64,000 bases of DNA from Anaerolineae bacterium (GTDB lineage: Bacteria > Chloroflexota > Anaerolineae > Aggregatilineales > Phototrophicaceae): positions 248,001 through 312,000 of the forward strand of contig JAFLCG010000005.1 in NCBI GenBank assembly GCA_017303635.1, in the 5' to 3' direction. A model generated the notes under the pieces. The model made no database searches. It was given only the letters and a program-made list of their open reading frames with translations, and had not been told where the DNA came from. Position 1 is the first letter of the stretch. Each line of letters opens with the position of its first letter. Positions 25,905-34,527 of this stretch are shown piece after piece. Both the position numbers and the translations under genes were made by a program.

Positions 25905-26920
25905 GCCACACCCTCAAGGAATGCCAGCAGATCGGTATTGAAGGATGCTGGCTGTTCTTCATGCGGCAGATGCCCCACGTTTGGATAGACGTGCCACGCT
26001 GCTGCGGGTAGTAGTTCACGCAGGCGCTCGCCGACGCTCAAAGGTACCCAGGTATCGTTCTCGCCCCACACAATCATCACCGGTGCCGCGATCCCGCTGA
26101 TCTGCGCGGCAGTCAGTGGCTGCGGCGTGGGTGGAGCTACGCGCAGTTGATTGAGCAGAGCCTCGTCCCAACCAAGTACCTGCAACTGTTTCTGATACCC
26201 TATCGCTACTTCCGGGGTCATCATCGCTGGGTCATGATAGGCACTGCTGAGAATCTGGGTACTGAAGTCGGGGGTTACAAATGCACGGATGCCAATCTGC
26301 GCCCAGCGTGTGACGGGAGGAAAATTGAGTAACCCGATGACGAATGGCGGCATCCCCAATGCACCACCGACCCGGCTATCGCGTGTATCGCCGCTACTTG
26401 GAGCAGGTGGATCATCCGTTGGACGCAGTGCACCAGAGACAAACACCACGCCGGCGGTGCGTTCCGGATACATGACGGCAAAATATCCGACCACTCCGCC
26501 ACCCTGGCTCTGTCCGACCATCACAGCTCGCGCAATGCCCAGCGCATCCATCGTTGCAGCAGTGAAATCCGCCAACTGATCCCCGGCTGCAGGGATATTG
26601 TCACCCGTCTTGCTGGAAAGCCCATAGGGCGGGCGGTCGAAAGCAATTGCGCGGTAGCCTGCTTCCGCCAGAACATCGATCTGTTCGCGCCAGGTGAATG
26701 TCGAAGCCCCCCAGCCATGCAGAAGCATCACGGGCATCCCATCTTCCGGGCCACGTGCTAGCACATAGGTGGAAAGACCATTGACAGTAATGAATTGACC
26801 ATCCGGATCGGCCAATGTAGCAGCATCTACACCGACCGGGGGCAGCGGCAGCAGCAGCGGTCCGAACAAGATCACCAACAGAATAATGACCACTAAACGA
26901 ATGATGCGCCGTGTTCGCAT
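25901..26920 (-). CDS. Alpha/beta hydrolase, first of three tandem paralogues
   Basis: The 339-residue protein has an N-terminal membrane segment (LVVIILLVILFGPLLLPL), LLHGWGASTFTWREQI, IAFDRPPYGLSSKTG, and the nucleophile elbow VGQSQGGGVV. The acid residue is in IVWGENDTWVPL and His in VGHLPHEEQ. The elbow has Gln where the other two copies have His. It starts 4 bp after the photolyase stop. The family includes haloalkane dehalogenases, esterases and carotenoid-ester or terpene-acting hydrolases; no evidence selects among them. Confidence 0.86.
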   Translation of the reverse strand: MRTRRIIRLVVIILLVILFGPLLLPLPPVGVDAATLADPDGQFITVNGLSTYVLARGPEDGMPVMLLHGWGASTFTWREQIDVLAEAGYRAIAFDRPPYGLSSKTGDNIPAAGDQLADFTAATMDALGIARAVMVGQSQGGGVVGYFAVMYPERTAGVVFVSGALRPTDDPPAPSSGDTRDSRVGGALGMPPFVIGLLNFPPVTRWAQIGIRAFVTPDFSTQILSSAYHDPAMMTPEVAIGYQKQLQVLGWDEALLNQLRVAPPTPQPLTAAQISGIAAPVMIVWGENDTWVPLSVGERLRELLPAAAWHVYPNVGHLPHEEQPASFNTDLLAFLEGVA

Positions 26921-26924
26921 TGGA

Positions 26925-28352
26925 TCAGCCTTTCACTGCCTTAAACGCAGACAGAGTACGAGTCCGCGCCTCGCCATGATTCACCATCGGCGGGGGATAG
27001 TTCGCGGGTGGCGCAGGCATGGCCCAGGGTTGGTGGATGAATTTGTCGGGCACCTGCGCCAATTCAGGAACCCAGCGCCGTACATAGCGCCCGTCCGGAT
27101 CGAAATTTTCACCCTGTGAAACCGGATTAAAAATACGAAAGTAGGGTTGAGCATCGGTACCCGTCCCTGCTGACCACTGCCAGCCACCGTTATTGGCTGC
27201 CGGGTCACCGTCGATGAGCCATTGCATGAAGTGCCGTTCCCCTTCCCGCCAGTCGATGAGCAGGTCTTTGGTCAGGAAGCTGGCGACGATCATCCTTGCC
27301 CGGTTTGGCATCCAGCCCATCGCTCGCAGTTGCCTCATAGCAGCATCCACAACGGGGTATCCGGTCATACCCTCTTTCCAGCGCTGGAATTCAGCCGGAA
27401 ACTGCCGCCATTCCACCCGATCATACTCCGGTCTGAAACTGGACTTCAACACCTGCGGAAAGAAATGCAGGATATGCATATAAAAGTCGCGCCAGACCAA
27501 TTCGCTCACCCAGGTTTCCAACGACTCGCGGGCGTGGGTGCTGTTGGCTGCCGGATAAGCAGCACGAGCCGCTTGATATGCCTGCCGGGGCGAAAGCATC
27601 CCAAACCGTAAATAGGGGGAAAGAAACGAAGACTCCGGGCGGGTATCATCCTGACGTTCTGCCGCCAGCACATTTCGTCCGGTAGCATAGGCTGCCGCCC
27701 GCCCATTGATGAACTCGTCCAGCCGCCGCGTTGCCTCAACCTCGCTCGCTTCAGGCAGGTCAACGGTCGGTGCAAAGCCCAGTTCTTGCGGGGAAGGCAC
27801 AGTCCCCCAACCATCGACCATCGGCAGGCTATCCAGCTTCACAAAGGCACCCAGCGCTGGAGCAGACTGAACCGGCCCTTTCGGGATGTTCAGCCATGCT
27901 TTTTTGAACGGCGTAAACACAACAAAAGGCTTGCCATCCCCCTTCAGCACTGCACCCGGTGGCAGCAGGGCCACATCGTCAAACAGATGCAGAGGAACCC
28001 CTAGTCCAGATTTGATCGTGTGATCTCGCCGATGGGCATAGGGTGTGTAATCCGCATTCGCATACACCGCACTGGCACCGGCTTCCGCGACCAGTTGATG
28101 CAGGATCCCGCCCGGTTCACCCAGTTTCACCAGCAATCGGGAACCATAGACCTTTAGCTGTTCATCCAATGATCGCAGCGCTTTGAGCATGAATGCCAAC
28201 CGGGAGCCACTGGCGAATCGTCCTTTGTAGATCGCCTCATCAAGAATGAATACCGGCAGCACAGAATGACCTGTTGCCGCTGCTGCCAGGAGCGCCGTGT
28301 TATCGGTCAGGCGTAAGTCCCGCCGAAACCAATGAATGACGAAGGTTTGCAT
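26925..28352 (-). CDS. phrB: Deoxyribodipyrimidine photolyase (class I CPD type)
   Basis: The 475-residue flavoprotein begins FVIHWFRRDLRLTDNTAL. It has the FAD domain with EGMTGYPVVDAAMRQL, GWMPNRARMIVASFL, DGDPAANNGGWQWSAGT and TDAQPYFRIFNPV. The last segment carries the Asn and the Trp residues of the electron-transfer chain. It repairs cyclobutane pyrimidine dimers with blue light. It lies 30 bp downstream of a CrtI-family gene and 4 bp upstream of the hydrolase cluster, so light protection appears to be a theme of this operon. Confidence 0.95.
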   Translation of the reverse strand: MQTFVIHWFRRDLRLTDNTALLAAAATGHSVLPVFILDEAIYKGRFASGSRLAFMLKALRSLDEQLKVYGSRLLVKLGEPGGILHQLVAEAGASAVYANADYTPYAHRRDHTIKSGLGVPLHLFDDVALLPPGAVLKGDGKPFVVFTPFKKAWLNIPKGPVQSAPALGAFVKLDSLPMVDGWGTVPSPQELGFAPTVDLPEASEVEATRRLDEFINGRAAAYATGRNVLAAERQDDTRPESSFLSPYLRFGMLSPRQAYQAARAAYPAANSTHARESLETWVSELVWRDFYMHILHFFPQVLKSSFRPEYDRVEWRQFPAEFQRWKEGMTGYPVVDAAMRQLRAMGWMPNRARMIVASFLTKDLLIDWREGERHFMQWLIDGDPAANNGGWQWSAGTGTDAQPYFRIFNPVSQGENFDPDGRYVRRWVPELAQVPDKFIHQPWAMPAPPANYPPPMVNHGEARTRTLSAFKAVKG

Positions 28353-28382
28353 CGTAGCACCTTTGCATGAAACGGCTTCGGC

Positions 28383-29921
28383 TTATGGCTGTGTCTCAGC
28401 GTGAAACAATGTTGCGCCTGTCCGCACTGGCATCTCATCAAGAATACCATCCACCACCCGCATCGCACCCAGGGTTACCCCTGCGGTTGATTGGCCGGGG
28501 AAAATAGAATCGCCGACCAACCGCAAATTGCGAATGCCGGTGCGCGGCCCACGAGCCGTCAATAGGGATTTCTGAGGAAACCCGCCGACCATCCCCAGAT
28601 GCCGATCCGTATAGAACTGGTACGTCACCGGGCTGCCCGGCAGCATCAAATCAACCGCTGACCGGAATCCTGGCAGTGCACGTTCAATCGTGCTCAACAT
28701 CCGTTCAGCATAATCGTGTTTGCGCGCAGCGTAGGCTTCCGGGTCAGCCTTCAGCACATCCCACCAGGGCTGCACCAGGGTATGCGTCGTCACCGTCGCC
28801 GCCCGCCTTCCGGCAGGTGCGCGTGACTGATCCCATGATGGAGACATCGAAATAAACACCGTGCTGCCTTCACCCATCGGCCCCGTCATCTGGCTGACGA
28901 CCTGGTGATGATCCGGCCAGTCCGCCGGGATTTTGCTCGCGTCCAGGCCAAGGTGCAGGGCAAAGGCTCCGTAACCTGCTGGACGGGCCTCCACCTCGCG
29001 GCGCAACCGCGCTGGGCTAGCTTCACCTAGCAGGCCATCCAATGACCACGGTGTTAAGTTACCAATAATCACATCCGCCGGCAGAAACTCACCTTGTTTA
29101 CCCCGTCGCCCCTGCTGGACAGTGACACCGGTAGCCTGACCAGCTTCGACATGGATTTGCGTTACCCGTTGACGGAAGCGCACTTCCCCACCCACCGACT
29201 CAATCTTTTCGACCAGGGTATCCGCCAGACCGCCGATACCCCCTTCAACATGAAATACACCCTGCCGCGCCAGATCCAATGCAGTAGCACTGTAGACCGC
29301 ATTGGCATGTTGACCCGTCGTTTGGGCAGAAATCAACAGTTGTGCATCGATGAAGCGGTTGAAAGGAAGGTCTTGCGCCAGTCCGTGTTGGGCCACCCAT
29401 TGGGAAGCCGTTCGAAATGCCAGAGGGAGGAGAAGCAAATCTGCGGGTAGATGGCTTACTCCAACACGGACCAGTCGCAAGAGTTCCGATAAGCTGGTGG
29501 GCGGCCACGGTAGACCCGCCGCCGACATCGACCAACCTAAATCGGCAAGTTTGGATTGGTGTTCCCAAAAGTGGGCACTTGCTGGGAACTGCCGGATCAC
29601 ATCTTGGTTGTCTTTAGTGAGCGCCACCGACCGATCAGGCAGGTGGACTACCCAGGCTGGATCATGCTCCTTGACCGGCCAACGCAGACTCAGCCGCTTG
29701 CCTGCCACCGCATGAGGGCCACCAGGCTGAAAACCGCCAGCAACCGTTGCCCCGGCCTCAAACCGATAGCCTTTGTGGGTGAAGGTCCCGGCGCACCCGC
29801 CCGCATAGGCTTGTGCCTCCAGCACCACCACCTGATACCCGGCCTGTGCCAGTAACGCGGCAGCCGTCAAGCCACCAATTCCGGCCCCGATGACGATCAC
29901 ACGCGATGATGTTTGCGACAT
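28383..29921 (-). CDS. CrtI/CrtD-family FAD-dependent carotenoid desaturase-like oxidoreductase
   Basis: The 512-residue protein has a dinucleotide-binding motif in VIVIGAGIGGLTAAALLAQ, then YAGGCAGTFTHKGYRFEAGA. Near the C-terminus comes the FAD-closing segment LRLVGDSIFPGQSTAGVTLG. These are features of phytoene desaturase and related carotenoid saturase/isomerase/ketolase enzymes. Close relatives also include non-carotenoid retinol-saturase-like enzymes, so the exact reaction is open. Its promoter is at 29944-29972. No phytoene synthase is present in this window, though a GGPP synthase is at 42671. Confidence 0.82.
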   Translation of the reverse strand: MSQTSSRVIVIGAGIGGLTAAALLAQAGYQVVVLEAQAYAGGCAGTFTHKGYRFEAGATVAGGFQPGGPHAVAGKRLSLRWPVKEHDPAWVVHLPDRSVALTKDNQDVIRQFPASAHFWEHQSKLADLGWSMSAAGLPWPPTSLSELLRLVRVGVSHLPADLLLLPLAFRTASQWVAQHGLAQDLPFNRFIDAQLLISAQTTGQHANAVYSATALDLARQGVFHVEGGIGGLADTLVEKIESVGGEVRFRQRVTQIHVEAGQATGVTVQQGRRGKQGEFLPADVIIGNLTPWSLDGLLGEASPARLRREVEARPAGYGAFALHLGLDASKIPADWPDHHQVVSQMTGPMGEGSTVFISMSPSWDQSRAPAGRRAATVTTHTLVQPWWDVLKADPEAYAARKHDYAERMLSTIERALPGFRSAVDLMLPGSPVTYQFYTDRHLGMVGGFPQKSLLTARGPRTGIRNLRLVGDSIFPGQSTAGVTLGAMRVVDGILDEMPVRTGATLFHAETQP

Positions 29922-29943
29922 GAGATGTGATGCGATCCTTCAA

Positions 29944-29972
29944 ACTATAACCAAATCAATTCAATTGTACAA
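29944..29972 (-). promoter_or_regulatory. Promoter of the desaturase-photolyase operon
   Basis: On the minus strand TTGTAC (29972-29967) and TATAGT (29949-29944) are separated by 17 bp. The -35 is embedded in TTGTACAATTG, an AT-rich near-palindrome. No 11-bp direct repeat of the kind at 6976 is clear here, so control by the CarH-type protein is not shown. Confidence 0.6.
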
Positions 29973-30053
29973 CTCCTGTATTCTTTTTGTTCAGGTTATG
30001 ACCTTGCGCTCATGACCTGCTTAGCCGTTTTTCAGACTGAGAACTACCGGAAT

Positions 30054-30086
30054 CCCTACAGGACGACCCACTCGGTCGCCCCTACC
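30054..30086. repeat. Decayed copy of the GTAGGGGCGACC palindromic repeat
   Basis: GGTCGCCCCTAC (30074-30085) is identical to part of the right arm of the perfect palindrome at 57416-57450. The left arm here (CTACAGGACGACC) is degenerate. It lies between the divergent desaturase promoter region and the LacI gene 3' end. Confidence 0.55.
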
Positions 30087-30119
30087 CTGAAGACTAGATC
30101 AATTGCGATGAAATTAGGC

Positions 30120-31133
30120 TTAAGCGCCGCAGGATTGGCGCACAATCAATCGAGGGCGGATCAACACATGCTGCGGAGAACTGCTAGCATCAGCCCGTAG
30201 TGCATCCACCTGGTTCACCAGCGCGGTGCAAATTTCCGAGATCGGCTGCCGAATGCTGGTCAGTGCGGGGCGCAAATACTGGCTCATCGGAGCATCGTCA
30301 AACCCGACAATAGCCACGTCCTGCCCTACCCGCAACCCCATGAGCTCGGCCTGGTTCATCATTCCGACCGCCACCAGGTCGGTCACCGCTACCATCGCAG
30401 TAGGCCGATCAGCCATGGGCAGCGACCAGAGATACTGGAAGGCCTCTCGTCCAGCCTGCTCCCGATTCTCAATCCGAATCATATAGTCGGCGCGAGTCTC
30501 AATCCCAGCCGCCTCAAGAGCCATGTGATAACCCTTGACGCGATACTCCCCTGAAATCGAGTCTTCAGGCCACGCCACCATGGCAATGCGCCGATGCCCC
30601 AGTCCGATCAGATGCTCGACCGCCTGGTACATCCCTTCAGTACCATCCGTATCCACCCAATTAAAGTTCCAGTTCGCCTCAGAGCGCCCAAAAGCGGCAA
30701 ATGGAAATTCGCTGTCCAGCAGAAAGCGAATGCGCGGGTCGCGCCGTGTGGTCTCCGCCACCACAAACGAATCAATGCGCCCGGTACGGATGAGTTCCGC
30801 ATAGGCCGGTACGGGGTCATCCGTCGGGTGCGTAAAAGTCATCAAATGATAGCCATGAGTCTCGGCTGCCTGCGCCAGATAGTAAATGAACTGGTCAAGA
30901 ACGGGATTCATTTGACCATTCGGCACTTGATGCCAGGCATATCCAATCAGCCGAGTACGGCTGGCTTTCAGGTTCCGGGCGGTGCTGTTCGGGGTATAGC
31001 CGATCCGCTCAATCGTTTCTAGTACCTGACGACGGGTATCATCACTGACAAGTGAGCGCTTATTATTCAGAACATAAGATACGGTTGCGATGGAAACCCC
31101 GGCTTCGCGGGCAACATCTTTGATGGTAGGCAT
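30120..31133 (-). CDS. LacI-family transcriptional regulator
   Basis: The 337-residue protein begins MPTIKDVAREAGVSIATVSYVLNN, a textbook LacI helix-turn-helix, followed by the hinge helix YTPNSTARNLKASRT and a periplasmic-binding-protein-like sugar domain. The latter contains VDTDGTEGMYQAVEHLIGLGHRRIAMV and VAIVGFDDAPMSQYLRPALTSIRQP. It should bind a sugar or sugar phosphate and control catabolic genes. No transporter or glycosidase gene adjoins it, so the regulon is unknown; galK and galT lie 5-8 kb away. Confidence 0.93.
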   Translation of the reverse strand: MPTIKDVAREAGVSIATVSYVLNNKRSLVSDDTRRQVLETIERIGYTPNSTARNLKASRTRLIGYAWHQVPNGQMNPVLDQFIYYLAQAAETHGYHLMTFTHPTDDPVPAYAELIRTGRIDSFVVAETTRRDPRIRFLLDSEFPFAAFGRSEANWNFNWVDTDGTEGMYQAVEHLIGLGHRRIAMVAWPEDSISGEYRVKGYHMALEAAGIETRADYMIRIENREQAGREAFQYLWSLPMADRPTAMVAVTDLVAVGMMNQAELMGLRVGQDVAIVGFDDAPMSQYLRPALTSIRQPISEICTALVNQVDALRADASSSPQHVLIRPRLIVRQSCGA

Positions 31134-31249
31134 GGTGGCATCTCAGCGATATAGCGCAGTTGATTCCTGTACCGGAGGAGGGTGCTCTGCATTCACTATA
31201 CCGCACATACTTACGATTGTGTATAAAGCGAGTTCATGTCCACAGCTAA

Positions 31250-31284
31250 CAAAACAGGCCGGAGGAAAATCCCCCCGGCCCGTT
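31250..31284 (-). terminator. Rho-independent terminator of typA
   Basis: On the minus strand GGCCGG and CCGGCC arms (with extra G-C pairs inside) close around an ATTTT loop. TGTTTTGTT follows. It lies a few bases after the typA stop. Confidence 0.85.
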
Positions 31285-31289
31285 GACAA

Positions 31290-33140
31290 CTACGCTTCAG
31301 CCATCATTTTCTCACGGCGTTTGCGGTCTTTCAAACGTTCTTCCGTATTCAGGATGCGCTTCCGCAGGCGCAGGTTAGCAGGTGTCACTTCCAACAGTTC
31401 ATCTTCCGCCATGAACTCGATCCAGTCATCCAGGCTCATATTCCGGGGCGGAGTAAGACCGTCCGTAGTTTCGCTCGGTTTGGCGCGATGATTGGTGAGA
31501 TGCTTGGTCTTGCACACATTCAGATCCAGGTCACCGGGGCGAATATGTTCACCCACGACCATACCTTCATAGACATCCACCGCTGGACCAACGAAGAAGC
31601 TGCCACGCTGCTCGACTTGTAACAGAGCGTACGGCGTGGAAACACCAGACTCCATAGCCACCAGGCTGCCGAACTGACGGGAAGGAATATCCCCGACCAA
31701 GGGCTCATATCCGGCCATGATGCTGTGCACCTGACCCATACCGCTGGTCGCCCGCATAAAGTGCGGGCGGAAGCCCAGGATACCGCGTGTGGGCACCAGA
31801 TACTTGATATAGGTCGTGCCGCTTTCCGTCCGCATATCGATCATCCGCCCGCGCCGGTTACCCATCATTTCCATGATCGTACCGACCACGCTGTCGGTGC
31901 ATTCGATATGCACTTCCTCAATCGGTTCAAGAACTTCACCGGTCTCCGGATCTTCATGGAAGATAACTTCCGGTTTACTGACGTCGAACTCGTAGCCTTC
32001 ACGCCGCATCGTTTCGATCAGAATACCCAGATGCAGTTCACCACGCCCGCTGACCACGAATTTATCCGCCGATTCTCCATCGCTGACCCGCAAGGCCACA
32101 TTGGTGCGCGTTTCGTTATACAGGCGTTCGCGTAAACGGCGGGAAGTCCCCCAGCCGGTTTTACCCTCACGACCTGCCAGCGGCGAAGTATTCACACCAA
32201 AGGTCATACGGACGGTCGGCTCTTCCACGCTGATAGCGGGTAAGGCTTCTGTTACCGACGGGTCGGCAATCGTATCGCTGATGCCCAACTCATCGAAACC
32301 GGCAAAGGCCATGATATCGCCTGCACGGACTTCGTCGACATCCACTTTCGTCAGATTATGATACGTGAACAGATACTCGATCCGGCCAGTCGAGCGCGCA
32401 CCCTGCGGGGTAATCCGCACCACCGGCATTTGCCGCTTCATCACGCCGGACATCAACCGACCCACGCCGATCTGGCCCTTGTACTTGTCATATTCCAAGG
32501 TTGTGACCAGCAGCTTAGGCGGTGCATCCATCTCGACCTTTGGCGGCGGCACTTCCTTGATGATCGTCTCAAAAAGAGGGGTCAGATCGCTGTGCAGCCC
32601 ATGTGGGACCAACCCTGCACGACCAACCAGACCAATCGCATACACCACTGGGAAATCCGCCTGTTCATCACTGGCACCCAGTTCGATGAACAGATCGAAG
32701 GTCTCATTAAGTGCCTCGTCCGGGCGGGCATGAGGCCGATCCACCTTATTGATGACCACGATGATCCGCAGCCCCAGACCCAGCGCTTTCCGCAGCACGA
32801 ACCGAGTCTGTGGCATTGGGCCTTCCACCGCATCGACCAACAGCAGGGCTCCGTCGACCATGTTCAGCACACGCTCGACTTCACCGCCGAAGTCCGCGTG
32901 TCCGGGCGTATCGACAATATTGATTTTATGACCGCCCCAGGTCACGGCGGTATTCTTCGCCAGAATAGTGATACCGCGTTCGCGCTCTAGATCGTTCGAG
33001 TCCAGAATACGTTCGCCCGTTTCAGCACCTTCGCGGAAGACCTTGGATTGCTTCAGCATCCCGTCAACCAGCGTGGTCTTGCCGTGGTCAACATGCGCGA
33101 TAATCGCGATATTCCGTAGATCGTTTCGTACTTCAGTCAC
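31290..33140 (-). CDS. typA: Ribosome-associated GTPase TypA/BipA
   Basis: The 616-residue translational GTPase has the P-loop in [16 protein letters not shown], switch II in [17 protein letters not shown], and [10 protein letters not shown] for guanine recognition. The C-terminal TypA domain includes [16 protein letters not shown] and the run near [13 protein letters not shown]. TypA binds ribosomes under stress and aids 50S assembly. It starts with GTG at 33140, with GAGG 8 bp upstream. It is single and ends at a strong terminator. Confidence 0.97.
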   Translation of the reverse strand: MTEVRNDLRNIAIIAHVDHGKTTLVDGMLKQSKVFREGAETGERILDSNDLERERGITILAKNTAVTWGGHKINIVDTPGHADFGGEVERVLNMVDGALLLVDAVEGPMPQTRFVLRKALGLGLRIIVVINKVDRPHARPDEALNETFDLFIELGASDEQADFPVVYAIGLVGRAGLVPHGLHSDLTPLFETIIKEVPPPKVEMDAPPKLLVTTLEYDKYKGQIGVGRLMSGVMKRQMPVVRITPQGARSTGRIEYLFTYHNLTKVDVDEVRAGDIMAFAGFDELGISDTIADPSVTEALPAISVEEPTVRMTFGVNTSPLAGREGKTGWGTSRRLRERLYNETRTNVALRVSDGESADKFVVSGRGELHLGILIETMRREGYEFDVSKPEVIFHEDPETGEVLEPIEEVHIECTDSVVGTIMEMMGNRRGRMIDMRTESGTTYIKYLVPTRGILGFRPHFMRATSGMGQVHSIMAGYEPLVGDIPSRQFGSLVAMESGVSTPYALLQVEQRGSFFVGPAVDVYEGMVVGEHIRPGDLDLNVCKTKHLTNHRAKPSETTDGLTPPRNMSLDDWIEFMAEDELLEVTPANLRLRKRILNTEERLKDRKRREKMMAEA

Positions 33141-33213
33141 AGCTTGCGCCTCAGTTGCATTTCAATAGTGAGCCAGTATATTGTAACAAACGGGTGTACT
33201 CAGCGGATAGATG

Positions 33214-33228
33214 TGATCTTGTAGATCA
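33214..33228. promoter_or_regulatory. Palindrome TGATCT-N3-AGATCA between typA and the SRPBCC gene
   Basis: A perfect 6-bp inverted repeat lies in the 231-bp divergent region 33141-33371, resembling the symmetry of CRP/FNR-type sites. A second hairpin, CTGAG-N5-CTCAG, is near 33272-33294. No convincing promoter hexamers could be fixed in this gap. Confidence 0.35.
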
Positions 33229-33371
33229 AAGATTAAGTGAATTTTATGAAGCTTTCTGCTGGCTGCCTCGGAGACTGAGCCGGTGCTCAGGCCTATATCA
33301 CGGCCCCCTCATACCATGAGAGTACAGAATAAGATGTGTAAATAGCGCATCACCCCAATGGACTGAACGAT

Positions 33372-33824
33372 ATGGCGACCAAGACCTTTACCCATCGCTC
33401 CACCATGCCTACAACCATGGAACGTATGACCGCTTTTCATGAAGACCCGCGTGCGCTGCGGATTCTCACACCGCCGCCCATCTTCATGCAGCCACTGTTC
33501 GATCACCGCACTTCGTTAACCGAGGGCGATCTGGAATTCCGCCTATGGTTTGGGCCGATCCCCTTCCGCTGGCACGCTCGCCACGAACCCGGCCCCACCC
33601 CCACCAGCTTTGTTGACCGGCAGATCAGCGGACCCATGCAATCCTGGGTACACACCCATTCCTTCACCCAGAAATCAGATGGCATCGAACTCCAGGATCA
33701 GATTGTGCTGGAACACAAACCGGGTCTGCCCGGTCTCCTCACGCGTCTGATGTTCGATGGCCTGCCACTTCGAATCCTGTTCCTCTACCGTCATTTCCGC
33801 ACCCGTCTGGGCACGCGCACCTGA
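33372..33824 (+). CDS. SRPBCC-fold (ligand-binding/cyclase-like) protein
   Basis: The 150-residue protein has the START/SRPBCC pattern. It comprises an N-terminal strand and helix, an internal strand set (TEGDLEFRLWFGPIPFRWHARHE), FVDRQISGPMQSWVHTHSF, and a C-terminal helix ending LPLRILFLYRHFRTRLG. Proteins of this type bind hydrophobic ligands or act as coenzyme-Q-binding or cyclase-like proteins. The ligand cannot be told. It is divergent from typA and ends at a bidirectional hairpin. Confidence 0.8.
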   Translation: MATKTFTHRSTMPTTMERMTAFHEDPRALRILTPPPIFMQPLFDHRTSLTEGDLEFRLWFGPIPFRWHARHEPGPTPTSFVDRQISGPMQSWVHTHSFTQKSDGIELQDQIVLEHKPGLPGLLTRLMFDGLPLRILFLYRHFRTRLGTRT

Positions 33825-33831
33825 ATCAAAA

Positions 33832-33855
33832 CGCCGGAGGCATTGCTCCGGCGTA
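33832..33855. terminator. Hairpin between convergent SRPBCC and hsp20 genes
   Basis: ACGCCGGAG and CTCCGGCGT form a perfect 9-bp stem with a 6-base loop. On the minus strand TTTTGATT follows, so it can terminate hsp20 transcription; on the plus strand the T-run is poor. Confidence 0.7.
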
Positions 33856-33863
33856 TGATTGAC

Positions 33864-33914
33864 TCTCCCTCTCCAGCCGTCTTCGGCGAGGGAGAGGGGG
33901 CCGGGGGGTGAGGT
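33864..33914. repeat. Dispersed GGAGAGGGG palindromic repeat, copy 1
   Basis: CTCTCCCTC and GAGGGAGAG form perfect 9-bp arms, followed by GGGGCCGGGGGGTGAGGTTC. The tail matches those of the copies at 35190-35277 and 37474-37499. It ends 2 bp before the hsp20 stop codon, on the 3' side of that gene. Confidence 0.7.
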
Positions 33915-33916
33915 TC

Positions 33917-34363
33917 TTACGCCCGCCCCGCCACCTTCACCGGAATAGTCCGTGGCTGAGCTTCCGGCGTCTTGGGCAGCGTCAGGGTCAGAACGCCATC
34001 GGCGTAGCTGGCCTCGATCGCATCGGCATCCACCGAACCATTCACGCGCACCGACCGGCGATATTCGCCATAAGCGCGTTCGCTCAGCAGCTTGCGGCCT
34101 TCGGTTTCCGGTTGCGGAACCTCGGCGCGGATCGTCAGCACATCGTCCTCATAGCTGACCTGAATGCTCTCCGCTGTCGCACCGGGGATAACTGCCTGCA
34201 GGGTGTAGGCGTGGTCGGTTTCATATGCATCCATCGGCAGGTTATGACCCGTCCGGTTATAGACCGGGCGTGCCGCTCGCCAATCCTGATCCAGCATCCG
34301 ATCCATCAGATTGTGCATTGCAGCCACTTCACGAACCGGGTTCCAACGAACCAGTGTAGCCAT
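33917..34363 (-). CDS. Small heat shock protein Hsp20
   Basis: The 148-residue protein has an alpha-crystallin domain. It begins after LVRWNPVREVAAMHNLMDRM, then has LPMDAYETDHAYTLQAVIPG, DDVLTIRAEVP, and the C-terminal GVLTLTLPKTPEAQPRTIPV. The I/V-x-I/V assembly motif is present as IPV. It is an ATP-independent holdase. AGAGGAGAA precedes the ATG. No CIRCE element is seen upstream, so the mode of heat control is not evident. Confidence 0.95.
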   Translation of the reverse strand: MATLVRWNPVREVAAMHNLMDRMLDQDWRAARPVYNRTGHNLPMDAYETDHAYTLQAVIPGATAESIQVSYEDDVLTIRAEVPQPETEGRKLLSERAYGEYRRSVRVNGSVDADAIEASYADGVLTLTLPKTPEAQPRTIPVKVAGRA

Positions 34364-34527
34364 GTTGATGTTCTCCTCTAAATCCGTATTGCCTGTACGC
34401 AGATCAGCATATGCGCCCTGTGTAGGAGAACTGTAGACGCTCCGTTAGAGAACTATCGATAATCCATCAAATTTACGTAAGAGCTTTTTCTTCGTCCCTC
34501 GCTTGTCTTTTCTCTGCGCCTCAGCGG

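Noticed and set aside
31725-32990. Long plus-strand frames over typA
   Set aside because: They are antisense shadows; their translation is His/Arg/Pro-rich without structure.
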